Source: JBDHTO01 sp039808665 (GTDB taxonomy: Bacteria > Pseudomonadota > Alphaproteobacteria > Paracaedibacterales > JAKBAR01). Taken from it: a stretch of DNA of 30,284 nucleotides. This document shows positions 1-7,430 of the stretch, one piece after another. The notes beneath the pieces were generated by a model. It was not told where the DNA came from. It ran no database searches and saw only the letters and a program-made list of their open reading frames with translations. The DNA is taken from assembly GCA_039808665.1 (NCBI GenBank), contig JBDHTO010000004.1, positions 1 to 30,284 of the forward strand, given 5' to 3'. The position numbers and the translations under genes were made by a program. How positions within the stretch are numbered: the first letter of the stretch is position 1; the number at the start of each line of letters is the position of its first letter.

Positions 1-1325
1 ATAATTTTTCCAAGCCCTGCGCCTATATTTCCAACAGCTGCAACAGACCCTGAAAAGGCCGTTAAGAAATCAACCTCGAAAAGTGAAATTAAAATCGCAA
101 GAAAGACGATGGTCATCAAATACAAAAACACAAAAACATACACAGACGAAATGAGAGGCGCCTCTAATTTATGTCCTTGATACAAAGGAATATAAACACC
201 GTACTGTCTTCTTAACTGCTTTAAATGGGTCAGAATTGATCGAAAAATCACCTGAAACCTAAAGATTTTAATCCCTCCCGAAGTCGATCCCGTGCATCCA
301 CCCACAAGACTAAGCCCAAGAAAAATTGTCGCTGCAAACTGACCCCAGATGGTGTAATCACTCACAACAAATCCCGTTGTCGTCACGACAGAAACCACGG
401 TAAAAATCCCATGGGAAATCGTTTGAGAAATTGGGGTATACAAATTAAAAACACACCAAACACAAATAATCACGGCCATAAAAAACATAAAAAGAAGGTA
501 TGTCCTAAACTGAGGATCCTTGAAAAAAAACATCACATTTTTTTGCCACATGTGAATATAGAGAACGAGGGGACCTCCTCCTAAAATCATAAAAAACGTA
601 ATAATATACTCAACCGTCCGAGAATCAAAGGCCGCAATGGATGCATCTTTTGTGCTGAGCCCCCCCGTTGAAAGAGTGCTCATGGCATGACATATGCTAT
701 CGAAAACTCCCATCCCCGCAAGATGTAGCGCACTCGCACAAGCAAGCGTCAACACAACATAAATACCCACAATGGAAGACGCGATTTGTGAGACACGGGG
801 AAGAATTTTTTCAGACTTATCAGAAAATTCACTTCGAAAAAGCTGCATTCCACCAATACGAAGGGCAGGGAAAATAATCATTGCCGTCACGATAATTCCA
901 ATTCCTCCAATCCACTGCAAAAGCGCACGCCACAAAAGAATGGCTTTCGGCATATTGTCTAATCCTGTGAGAATTGTTGCACCCGTTGTTGTAAGAGAAG
1001 ATGTAGATTCAAACAACGCATTGATAAAATCGATACGATACTCTGAAAAATAAAAAGGAAAAGCAGAAACAAAGCAACTCATCACCCAAAGAAGCGTTGT
1101 CAACAAAAAAGCTTCTCGTACGCTCAGTTCAATCTGCTCGCTTGGTTGATTAGATGTGGCAAGAAGGGCGCCTGTAAACCCACACAGAAAACTCGAGGTT
1201 GCAAAACTTTTCCAGTGCCCCGTCTCATAAATTAAAAATTCAACGCCCAAGGGAATCAGCATAAAAACCGCTAAAAGCGATAGCAGAACCCCAAGCAAAA
1301 ATGTCACAGCTCGAAAATCAATCAT
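1..1325 (-). CDS. trkH: Trk-type potassium transporter TrkH (3' end outside window)
   Basis: Integral membrane subunit of the Trk K+ uptake system, which works with the cytoplasmic NAD-binding protein TrkA. The reading frame runs from ATG at 1325 (MIDFRAV) to the window edge, 441 codons, so roughly 40 C-terminal residues are missing compared with the usual ~480. It is almost entirely hydrophobic segments separated by the filter-like loops of this family: TTTGATI, STGGLST, TTGF and GSTSGGIKIFR, then NIGAGLG near the cut end. The STSGGIK loop and the repeated TxG loops are the reason for calling TrkH rather than another transporter. It diverges from the secreted-protein gene to its right. No trkA is visible in the window. 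Confidence 0.93.
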   Translation of the reverse strand, partial: MIDFRAVTFLLGVLLSLLAVFMLIPLGVEFLIYETGHWKSFATSSFLCGFTGALLATSNQPSEQIELSVREAFLLTTLLWVMSCFVSAFPFYFSEYRIDFINALFESTSSLTTTGATILTGLDNMPKAILLWRALLQWIGGIGIIVTAMIIFPALRIGGMQLFRSEFSDKSEKILPRVSQIASSIVGIYVVLTLACASALHLAGMGVFDSICHAMSTLSTGGLSTKDASIAAFDSRTVEYIITFFMILGGGPLVLYIHMWQKNVMFFFKDPQFRTYLLFMFFMAVIICVWCVFNLYTPISQTISHGIFTVVSVVTTTGFVVSDYTIWGQFAATIFLGLSLVGGCTGSTSGGIKIFRFQVIFRSILTHLKQLRRQYGVYIPLYQGHKLEAPLISSVYVFVFLYLMTIVFLAILISLFEVDFLTAFSGSVAAVGNIGAGLGKI

Positions 1326-1417
1326 GAAACATTCTCATCTCGATTTATCCATATTGAAAAACTCTCCGTAACTATACTAGAAGAAAAAAAGTGAATCAAA
1401 AAAACAAAATAATTTTT

Positions 1418-1879
1418 ATGAAAATTCTGATTCTTATCCTTCTGTTTTTGGCGCGCCCTTCTTTTTCTCAAGAAGACCATCTCCAAGAGCACGGTCCCAA
1501 AACACACATTAATCACTTTCGGGTTCCCGAGTTTTATAGAACCTTTCCGGGATATCAAATTTATTTTGCCCCCAAAAGCCGAATCACGGACCTTTTTCCA
1601 AGTATCGATCCTGAATCCTTTAAAGAGTTTAATGTCGAAACCTTTTGCAGGACGAATGAGAAAAAACAGCTCTTCGATCCAGAAAACTTACCGCGCGATA
1701 CCTGTATCATTATTATTTTCACGCTCCTTTTCAAACAAAGGGAACATCACATGACATCTTATGCTCTCTATCAAAGCATCAAACATGTTGTAACCCATGA
1801 TCTTGCACACCTTTTGGGGTATGATGCTAAGAAATTTATCCCTATCAATAAACAGCTTGAATACGGATCAAAAAAATAA
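1418..1879 (+). CDS. Secreted protein of unknown function with an HDLAH zincin-like motif
   Basis: Not recognised as a named family. ATG at 1418 gives 153 residues; an in-frame GTG at 1391, preceded by AGAAG, would add nine residues (MNQKNKIIF). The N-terminus (MKILILILLFLARPSFSQ) is a clear signal peptide with likely cleavage after FSQ, so the protein is exported. Near the C-terminus THDLAHLLGYD resembles the HExxH zinc helix of metallopeptidases with Asp in place of Glu. Further on, the third ligand seen in matrixin-like enzymes is not evident. It could be a degenerate or inactive zincin, or a chance match. It is followed at 91 bases by another secreted-protein gene in the same direction. 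Confidence 0.6.
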   Translation: MKILILILLFLARPSFSQEDHLQEHGPKTHINHFRVPEFYRTFPGYQIYFAPKSRITDLFPSIDPESFKEFNVETFCRTNEKKQLFDPENLPRDTCIIIIFTLLFKQREHHMTSYALYQSIKHVVTHDLAHLLGYDAKKFIPINKQLEYGSKK

Positions 1880-1970
1880 CGCAACTTCTTCCCTGCGTCA
1901 AAATAGAGGTTGCATTCCCAAAAAAAGACTGCACATAAATAGCAGGCGAATCATTCAAAAAGGAAAAATC

Positions 1971-2651
1971 ATGAAATCCATCCTTATTCTACTTTCACTT
2001 TTCACCGCTGTCACATATGCGGCACAATCAGAGAAAGAGGGCACAGTCACGCTTGGCAATAGAGTGCGATCAAATTCTGGACATATCTATACATTGGATG
2101 CTCCTTCCATTGAAGAAATGGGAAGGGGTACATTTGGACGTGGTAGCCAGGTCAAATTTGTAGCCCAGGAAGCCACAGCAACGGTTACCGATGTTGTTGA
2201 AGAAGGCGAAGAACAAGGACACGTTCCCGCTTCTACACCTGTTATTGCCCCAAGACCTGAGCTTGAAACATCATTACCAGCTGATGATGAGTCCTACGAA
2301 GAGGTCCGACGTTTGGTATCTTTCAAAGATTGGAAAATGTCTGCGGAGCAACGTGGAAAAGAAATTGCCCACGGTTGCAATCTCAGCCTTACGTATCCAG
2401 AAGTTGATCCAGATTCCTGGTCTGCTGGACATATTGGAAGCTTTTTAATAAACAACAACTGGATCACAAGCGCAAGCGCTTCAAACTTTGCACATGACCC
2501 ACGCGTTATTATCATCTTGAAGCTTCGTGGACGAACAGACCTTCATCGCACTACAACAGGAAAAAGAGGCCTCTTTCAGGAAATGAGGAGAAACAACGTT
2601 ATCACCGATGGTGAAGCACGTCTTATGGGATATGCCACCGGAGATCTCTAG
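1971..2651 (+). CDS. Secreted protein of unknown function
   Basis: 226 residues. The start at 1971 is chosen because AAGGA lies just upstream and a signal peptide begins immediately (MKSILILLSLFTAVTYA, cleavage after TYA). The frame is open further upstream to 1797, but that part overlaps the previous gene and reads as non-coding. The mature protein has an acidic, Pro-rich middle (about residues 75-110: VVEEGEEQGHV, then PVIAPRPELE) and a more ordered C-terminal half with an SFKDWKMSAEQRGKEI helix and a VIIILKLRGR strand. No domain is recognised. The gene ends 5 bases before the convergent tilS, and its terminator hairpin lies inside tilS. Confidence 0.65.
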   Translation: MKSILILLSLFTAVTYAAQSEKEGTVTLGNRVRSNSGHIYTLDAPSIEEMGRGTFGRGSQVKFVAQEATATVTDVVEEGEEQGHVPASTPVIAPRPELETSLPADDESYEEVRRLVSFKDWKMSAEQRGKEIAHGCNLSLTYPEVDPDSWSAGHIGSFLINNNWITSASASNFAHDPRVIIILKLRGRTDLHRTTTGKRGLFQEMRRNNVITDGEARLMGYATGDL

Positions 2652-2656
2652 ATCTC

Positions 2657-3589
2657 TTAGGATCTTCCCTCTGGGGAGTGTTGGATAAACGCTCCCTTCA
2701 CTTTCCACACATACCCGCTCAGGGTATGTGTTTTTTTATGGAGAAGGGCTGAGATCAAATCCTCAACTTTCTCAAATTTTGGAGGATAGGGACTTTTTGA
2801 GAGGTTATGAATATACTGCCGCATGACCTCACTTCGTAAAACTGGGGACAGGCTTTTAAACCCCTCAAACAATATACCTTCTGAGCACACCACATCTTTC
2901 ATAGCGTGATCAATAATTTCTTGAAGAATATGATGAGATGATTGAAGCCGCACTATAGAACTGAGAACACCCTCAATAGGGCCAAAATGCGTGAGGAAAC
3001 TTCGCATACGGACGCGCTCAAAATCATGATTCTCATTGCTTGGGTCATGAACAAATCTCACCCCATGTTTGTCGCAATAATCCAAAATATTTTCCTTGGA
3101 AAGGGATAGGTAGGGACGCATGAGCATCAGCTCATTTAATGCACTTACCTCCTCCATACCGCACAACCCCGCAAGGCCGCTCCCCTTGGAAAGTCGCATG
3201 AAAAATGTCTCAACCTGGTCATTTCCGTGATGCCCAAGAAAAAGAGTCGGGATTTTTTCACTTACGCAGTATGCCGCTAAAAGATCATAGCGTTTTTGAC
3301 GCGCGATTTCCTGAATACGGGTTTTAGGTTTTGTACCAACCCAGGGAAGGATGTGATGGACTGCGCCCCATCGAAGGCACATCTTTTGAACCAAAAGTGA
3401 TTCATCCTTGGATTCCGGTCGGAGTCCGTGGTCCACAGTGAGTGCATGCACCTCAAACATCTTAAGATCACACAAAGCGTGCACAAGAGATAAACTATCC
3501 GCACCACCGCTCACGGCAATCGCGATTTTTCCACCCTCCACATGATATTTTTTTAAAAAAGAGAGGATCGTCTTTTTTAAAATGTGCAT
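2657..3589 (-). CDS. tilS: tRNA(Ile)-lysidine synthase TilS
   Basis: Converts cytidine 34 of the CAU-anticodon tRNA-Ile to lysidine using ATP and lysine, so that the tRNA reads AUA. The PP-loop ATP-binding motif SGGADS is at residues 27-32. HGLRPES and GHHGNDQVETFFMRLSKGSG follow, the usual TilS helix that carries the conserved HxxDDQ-like element. At 310 residues it is a short form, without most of the C-terminal substrate-binding domain of the ~430-residue E. coli enzyme. The start MHILKKTI is the first in frame. It converges with the secreted-protein gene 5 bases away and diverges from the HIG1 gene, 45 bases apart. Confidence 0.95.
   Translation of the reverse strand: MHILKKTILSFLKKYHVEGGKIAIAVSGGADSLSLVHALCDLKMFEVHALTVDHGLRPESKDESLLVQKMCLRWGAVHHILPWVGTKPKTRIQEIARQKRYDLLAAYCVSEKIPTLFLGHHGNDQVETFFMRLSKGSGLAGLCGMEEVSALNELMLMRPYLSLSKENILDYCDKHGVRFVHDPSNENHDFERVRMRSFLTHFGPIEGVLSSIVRLQSSHHILQEIIDHAMKDVVCSEGILFEGFKSLSPVLRSEVMRQYIHNLSKSPYPPKFEKVEDLISALLHKKTHTLSGYVWKVKGAFIQHSPEGRS
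2708..2737 (+). terminator. Rho-independent terminator inside the convergent tilS coding sequence
   Basis: A perfect 9-bp inverted repeat (CACATACCC / GGGTATGTG) with a 5-base loop is followed by seven Ts on the plus strand. It therefore suits termination of the secreted-protein gene ending at 2651. It lies within the last codons of tilS on the other strand, where no U-tract follows the hairpin. Confidence 0.75.
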
Positions 3590-3634
3590 AATGGGGATAC
3601 TCAGAAAAATAATGTTTTATGCTAGGCTGTTTCT

Positions 3635-3841
3635 ATGGATATGTTAAGTATTTTGATGATCGTTGCCCTGTTGTCTGTGTTGGGATCCCTTGCCTTTGGC
3701 CTCTTTTCCATGTTTAAGGGGGGAGATTTTGATAAAAAACATAGCAACCAAGCCATGCGATGGCGCATTCTTCTCCAAAGTCTGGCACTGATTATTTTCT
3801 TTATCCTTCTTTGGTCAAAGGGTCATTCATGGTACAGCTGA
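3635..3841 (+). CDS. HIG1-domain / twin-transmembrane small membrane protein
   Basis: 68 residues with two membrane helices (about 4-26 and 44-62) joined by a short polar loop. The loop FKGGDFDKKHSNQAMRWR matches the HIG1 pattern of glycine-aspartate followed by N-x-x-M-RWR. In alphaproteobacteria such twin-transmembrane proteins commonly sit directly upstream of PduO-type adenosyltransferase, as here, and HIG1 proteins elsewhere associate with respiratory complexes. Its stop codon lies 13 bases inside the next gene, so the two are translationally coupled. A second Met at codon 3 is an alternative start. The role in this organism is inferred, not shown. Confidence 0.85.
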   Translation: MDMLSILMIVALLSVLGSLAFGLFSMFKGGDFDKKHSNQAMRWRILLQSLALIIFFILLWSKGHSWYS

Positions 3842-4383
3842 CACGCATTTATACAAAGTCCGGAGATAAAGGGAAAACATCCCTTGGCACAGGCAAACGG
3901 GTAGCCAAGCACGACCTTAGGATTGATGTTATTGGCGCTGTGGATGAAGTGAATGCATCGCTTGGCATTGCCATCCTTGATCTCGATCAAGATCTGAAAA
4001 AAATTCTTACCCGCGTTCAAAATGATCTCTTTGATTTGGGCGCGGATCTTTGCATGCCAGAGGGTGACGGACTTCGCATCATTGAAAGTCAAGTGACCTG
4101 GCTTGAAAATGAAATTGATCGTTTGAATGAAGCACTTCTTCCCCTCACCTCGTTTATTTTGCCGGGGGGATCAAGGGCTTCTGCCTACCTTCATCTTGCG
4201 CGTACCATAACACGTCGTGCAGAACGCCTTTGTTCAAAACTTTTGGAAAAAGAACCTTCGCTTAATATTTTTATTTTCCAGTATCTCAACCGTCTCTCTG
4301 ATCTTCTCTTTGTCATGGGAAGGTATGGAAATAATCATGGCAAGGATGATGTCCTTTGGATTCCAGGAGCCCATCGATCATAA
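3829..4383 (+). CDS. PduO-type ATP:cob(I)alamin adenosyltransferase
   Basis: Transfers the adenosyl group of ATP to cob(I)alamin to make adenosylcobalamin, the cofactor of enzymes such as methylmalonyl-CoA mutase. Start at 3829 (MVQLTRIYTKSGDKG), with AAAGGG nearby and the conserved RIYTKSGDKGKTSL ATP-binding N-terminus immediately after it; an earlier Met in frame at 3760 would run through the HIG1 gene. Other family signatures are VIGAVDEVNASLG, ARTITRRAER and YLNRLSDLLFVMGR. 184 residues is a normal length. It overlaps the HIG1 gene by 13 bases. No other cobalamin gene is present in the window, so the source of B12 is unknown. Confidence 0.94.
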   Translation: MVQLTRIYTKSGDKGKTSLGTGKRVAKHDLRIDVIGAVDEVNASLGIAILDLDQDLKKILTRVQNDLFDLGADLCMPEGDGLRIIESQVTWLENEIDRLNEALLPLTSFILPGGSRASAYLHLARTITRRAERLCSKLLEKEPSLNIFIFQYLNRLSDLLFVMGRYGNNHGKDDVLWIPGAHRS

Positions 4384-4400
4384 AAACATATAAAAAATGA

Positions 4401-6257
4401 TCAGGATGAATGTGCCTTGAGTGCTTCTTGGAATTTCTGCATCACATAACTCCCGGGCGCAGGTTCCAACATCTGAGTAAATTTGGGTGCCACAATCTCT
4501 TTTCCAAGATAAGGCTTCATCCATGCATGCCAGTATTCCCACCAGGAGCCCGGATGCTCTTCCGCATCTGATTTCCACATCGTCGCTGTCTCTGGAAGAG
4601 ATTTATTCACCCAATATTGATATTTATGCAGTGAAGGATGATTCACAATTCCTGCGACGTGGCCAGAACCTGTGAGAAGGAATTCTTTATTCTTGCTTTG
4701 AATCGTGCGCGCAAAAGGAAAAACAGATTCCCACGGCACGATATGATCCCTGAGCGCACCAACAACAAATGTTGGGGTTTCGATGGACGCAAGATCAATG
4801 GGTGTTCCCGCAACACGCATTGCACCCTTTTTCAGCATCTTATTATCTAAAAACACATTGCGAAGATACTGCGTGTGCATTTTTCCAGGAAGATTCATGC
4901 TATCGCAATTCCAATAGAGCATATCAAACGCAGGGGGATCTTTCCCAAGCAGATAATTATTTACAGCGTATTGCCACATAAGATCTTTGGGCTTAAGAAG
5001 ATTAAACGAATGCAAAAGAGCATTGCCAGGTATAATACCAAGGTCATCCAAGCTGTCCTCAAGGACTTTCATCTGCCCCTCACAGATATAGGCGAGAAGG
5101 TCTCCTCCCTTAGACGTATCCATAGGTGCAGCAAGCGTTGTTAAAGATGAAAATGGACTCTCAATCTTGTGCGCATTCAAGTACGCTATCAAAGAATTAA
5201 GAATAATTCCACCGGCACAGTAGCCAAAGGCATTAATTTTTTTTGCCCCTGATCGCTTAAGTGTTTCTCGTACAGCTTTGTAAAGACCATCTAAAACATA
5301 ATCTGTGAATGTATGATGTTTATTCTTTTTTCCAGGGTTAACCCAAGAAACCATAAAAACCTGCATTCCCTTTGAAAGAGCCCATTGAACAAAGGAATTT
5401 TCAGGCCTGAGATCAAACACATAAAACTTGTTAATCCAGGCAGGAATCACCAACAATGGGTGTTCAAAAACATGTTCTGTTTGTGGCTTATAATGAATGA
5501 GTTGCAAAATACTATTTTGAAAAACAACCGTCCCAGGCGTTGTGGCGAGATCTTTTCCAACCTCAAACGCGCTCATATCGGTCATTTGGATATGACCACG
5601 CGTTAGATCATTTTTAAAATTGTCAAATCCCCTTTTAAGATTTTCTCCGCCACTTTCGATCGTGACCTGAATAACATCTGGATTTGTTGCGGCATAATTC
5701 GTGGGTGACAAGGCCTCAATCATTTGGCGCATATAAAAATTGATTTTGACTTTTGTTTTTTCGTCTAACTCATGAAGCTCATCGACGACGTCTTTCATCA
5801 AATCGGCATAAAGAAAATAGTTTTCTTTTAAAAAGGAAAAATAAGGCACTTGTTCCCAAAGTGGATTTGAAAATCGCTTATCATTGCGTTGATCTACGCG
5901 GATCTGAGATTTCCCCCCCATGATGGAATCCATGGTACGCACATAAAGATCTTGTTGTTTTTCAAAATGCTTCAACGCCAAATCCTGAAGCCGTGCCGGA
6001 TCTTCCTGAAGCTTCTTATTCAAAGTATCTGAGGCTTTGACAAGAGCTTCTTGAACGATCTGAGGCTCAAAAATGGTTAAGGGGGCCTGAAGCCTTTTGA
6101 TATTTTTTAAAATATCCGGCCCTGCATCGGTTTCATCTTTTTCCTGTGAAGAAAAAGCCTTAAAAAACTCATCAACCATTTGAAAGTGTGTGTTTGTGAG
6201 ATCCTTATAAGAATCTGTGAGCGCTTCAAAAGCCTTCAGGGTATCCGTCATAGACAT
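4401..6257 (-). CDS. phaC: Class I poly(3-hydroxyalkanoate) synthase PhaC
   Basis: Polymerises (R)-3-hydroxybutyryl-CoA into polyhydroxybutyrate storage granules. It has the ~600-residue length of class I enzymes (618 here) with an N-terminal helical domain and a C-terminal alpha/beta-hydrolase core. The lipase-like box GYCAGG carries the catalytic Cys at 347, Asp 504 lies in ALRDHIVPWE and His 533 in GSGHVAGIVNHP. NYFLYAD near 147 and VSWVNP near 303 are also typical. A Met at codon 3 is an alternative start. It converges with the adenosyltransferase gene. No phaA or phaB is seen in the window; the hydroxyacyl-CoA dehydrogenase 250 bases away is on the same strand. Confidence 0.96.
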   Translation of the reverse strand: MSMTDTLKAFEALTDSYKDLTNTHFQMVDEFFKAFSSQEKDETDAGPDILKNIKRLQAPLTIFEPQIVQEALVKASDTLNKKLQEDPARLQDLALKHFEKQQDLYVRTMDSIMGGKSQIRVDQRNDKRFSNPLWEQVPYFSFLKENYFLYADLMKDVVDELHELDEKTKVKINFYMRQMIEALSPTNYAATNPDVIQVTIESGGENLKRGFDNFKNDLTRGHIQMTDMSAFEVGKDLATTPGTVVFQNSILQLIHYKPQTEHVFEHPLLVIPAWINKFYVFDLRPENSFVQWALSKGMQVFMVSWVNPGKKNKHHTFTDYVLDGLYKAVRETLKRSGAKKINAFGYCAGGIILNSLIAYLNAHKIESPFSSLTTLAAPMDTSKGGDLLAYICEGQMKVLEDSLDDLGIIPGNALLHSFNLLKPKDLMWQYAVNNYLLGKDPPAFDMLYWNCDSMNLPGKMHTQYLRNVFLDNKMLKKGAMRVAGTPIDLASIETPTFVVGALRDHIVPWESVFPFARTIQSKNKEFLLTGSGHVAGIVNHPSLHKYQYWVNKSLPETATMWKSDAEEHPGSWWEYWHAWMKPYLGKEIVAPKFTQMLEPAPGSYVMQKFQEALKAHSS

Positions 6258-6332
6258 AATCTTTAATGAGGTCTCTCAAGTAGTTTTCATGCTAACATAC
6301 TTGCAAGGAAATCCTTAAAAAATTCTAAAAAT

Positions 6333-6515
6333 ATGATAAAAAGTCTTTTTATTTCTGTCGTATTGACACTCATAACTTCTGCGTGTACCCACATGCAAGA
6401 TAAGAAAGACTACGAACCTCTCATCAATGTCCCTGACGAAAAGCCTAGACCAGAAAACAGGGATAAAGAGATGGAAGCCCTTAAAAAACATCAAGGTGAA
6501 ATGCTTCACTCTTAA
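6333..6515 (+). CDS. Small predicted lipoprotein
   Basis: 60 residues. The N-terminus is a lipoprotein signal (MIKSLFISVVLTLITSAC, lipobox TSAC with Cys 18), followed by a short, highly charged tail rich in Lys, Glu and Asp. No family is recognised. No strong ribosome-binding site is visible directly upstream of the ATG. Its stop codon overlaps that of the opposite-strand dehydrogenase gene: the four bases TTAA at 6512-6515 give a TAA on each strand. It lies opposite phaC, 75 bases from the phaC start. The lipobox makes a real gene more likely than chance, but this is a modest call. Confidence 0.5.
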   Translation: MIKSLFISVVLTLITSACTHMQDKKDYEPLINVPDEKPRPENRDKEMEALKKHQGEMLHS

Positions 6516-7300
6516 TAGAGATAGAAACCCCGACCAGATTTTTTTCCCAACTTCCCCTCCCCCACGTACACTTCGAAAAGTGGAGAAGGCTTGTATTTTT
6601 CCCCAAGCCTTTTGTGAAGATCCTTCATAATCGCAAGGCACGTATCAAGACCTATAAAATCAGCAAGAGTCAAAGGCCCCATCGGATAACCGGCAGCCCC
6701 TTTCATTGCGGCATCAATGTCTTCAACGCTTGCAAGATTATTTTCGACCATCATAACAGCTTCATTAATCATGGGAATAAGGATACGGTTCACAATAAAT
6801 CCCGGGGAATCTTTGACCGCCACAGGTTGTTTGGATAAAGACTTCACAAAATTCATAGCCTGCTCATAAGTCTCTTTTGAGGTTCTCTCCCCCTGAATCA
6901 CCTCCACAATATTCATCTTGGGAACAGGATTCATAAAGTGAATACCAATAAATTGCTCAGGTCTTTTTGTAAAAGAGGCGATTTCAGTAATGGAATAACT
7001 GCTTGTATTACTTGCAAGAACTGTGTGGGGGGCAACATCAACATCACACCAAAAAATCTTTTTAACGTCAAGATTTTCAGCGATGGCTTCAATTACCATA
7101 TCCATACCCTTGAAATCGCAAGCTTTTGCAACCTCTAGCGCATTGAAATGATCGGGAACTTTTTCCTTAAGTCGAGCGTTTGCTTTTAAAAGTTGATCAT
7201 CACTTTGATCCACAAGCGTCACCTTAAAACCACTTACCAAACACACATGAGCGATTCCCACACCCATTTGGCCCGCACCCACAATCGCTACACGCTTCAT
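6512..7300 (-). CDS. hbd: 3-hydroxybutyryl-CoA dehydrogenase (3-hydroxyacyl-CoA dehydrogenase family)
   Basis: NAD(P)-dependent interconversion of 3-hydroxyacyl-CoA and acetoacetyl-type CoA esters. The Rossmann motif GAGQMGVGIAH starts at residue 8. The core has ASNTSSYSITEIAS, GIHFMNPVPKMNIVEVI with the catalytic His, and PGFIVNRILIPMINEAV, and the C-terminal domain has GYPMGPLTLADFIGLDT and ends SGRGFYLY. The 262 residues are about 20 fewer than the usual ~285, with the shortening in the region after the Rossmann fold. GAGAAAG lies ahead of the ATG. In many alphaproteobacteria hbd sits with etfBA and a PduO gene; here etfBA is absent between them. Family members make the (S) isomer, so a direct supply of PhaC substrate should not be assumed. 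Confidence 0.93.
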   Translation of the reverse strand: MKRVAIVGAGQMGVGIAHVCLVSGFKVTLVDQSDDQLLKANARLKEKVPDHFNALEVAKACDFKGMDMVIEAIAENLDVKKIFWCDVDVAPHTVLASNTSSYSITEIASFTKRPEQFIGIHFMNPVPKMNIVEVIQGERTSKETYEQAMNFVKSLSKQPVAVKDSPGFIVNRILIPMINEAVMMVENNLASVEDIDAAMKGAAGYPMGPLTLADFIGLDTCLAIMKDLHKRLGEKYKPSPLFEVYVGEGKLGKKSGRGFYLY

Positions 7301-7430
7301 GACACATCTTTCTCTGCCAAGGACATATAAAAAATCCTAACATCATTTTTTGATCCGAAGAAATAATCTATTGAATTTGCGCGTCCTTTATTTTTCATCT
7401 AAGATCAGGTGAGTCTTTCTTTACGTCGTC

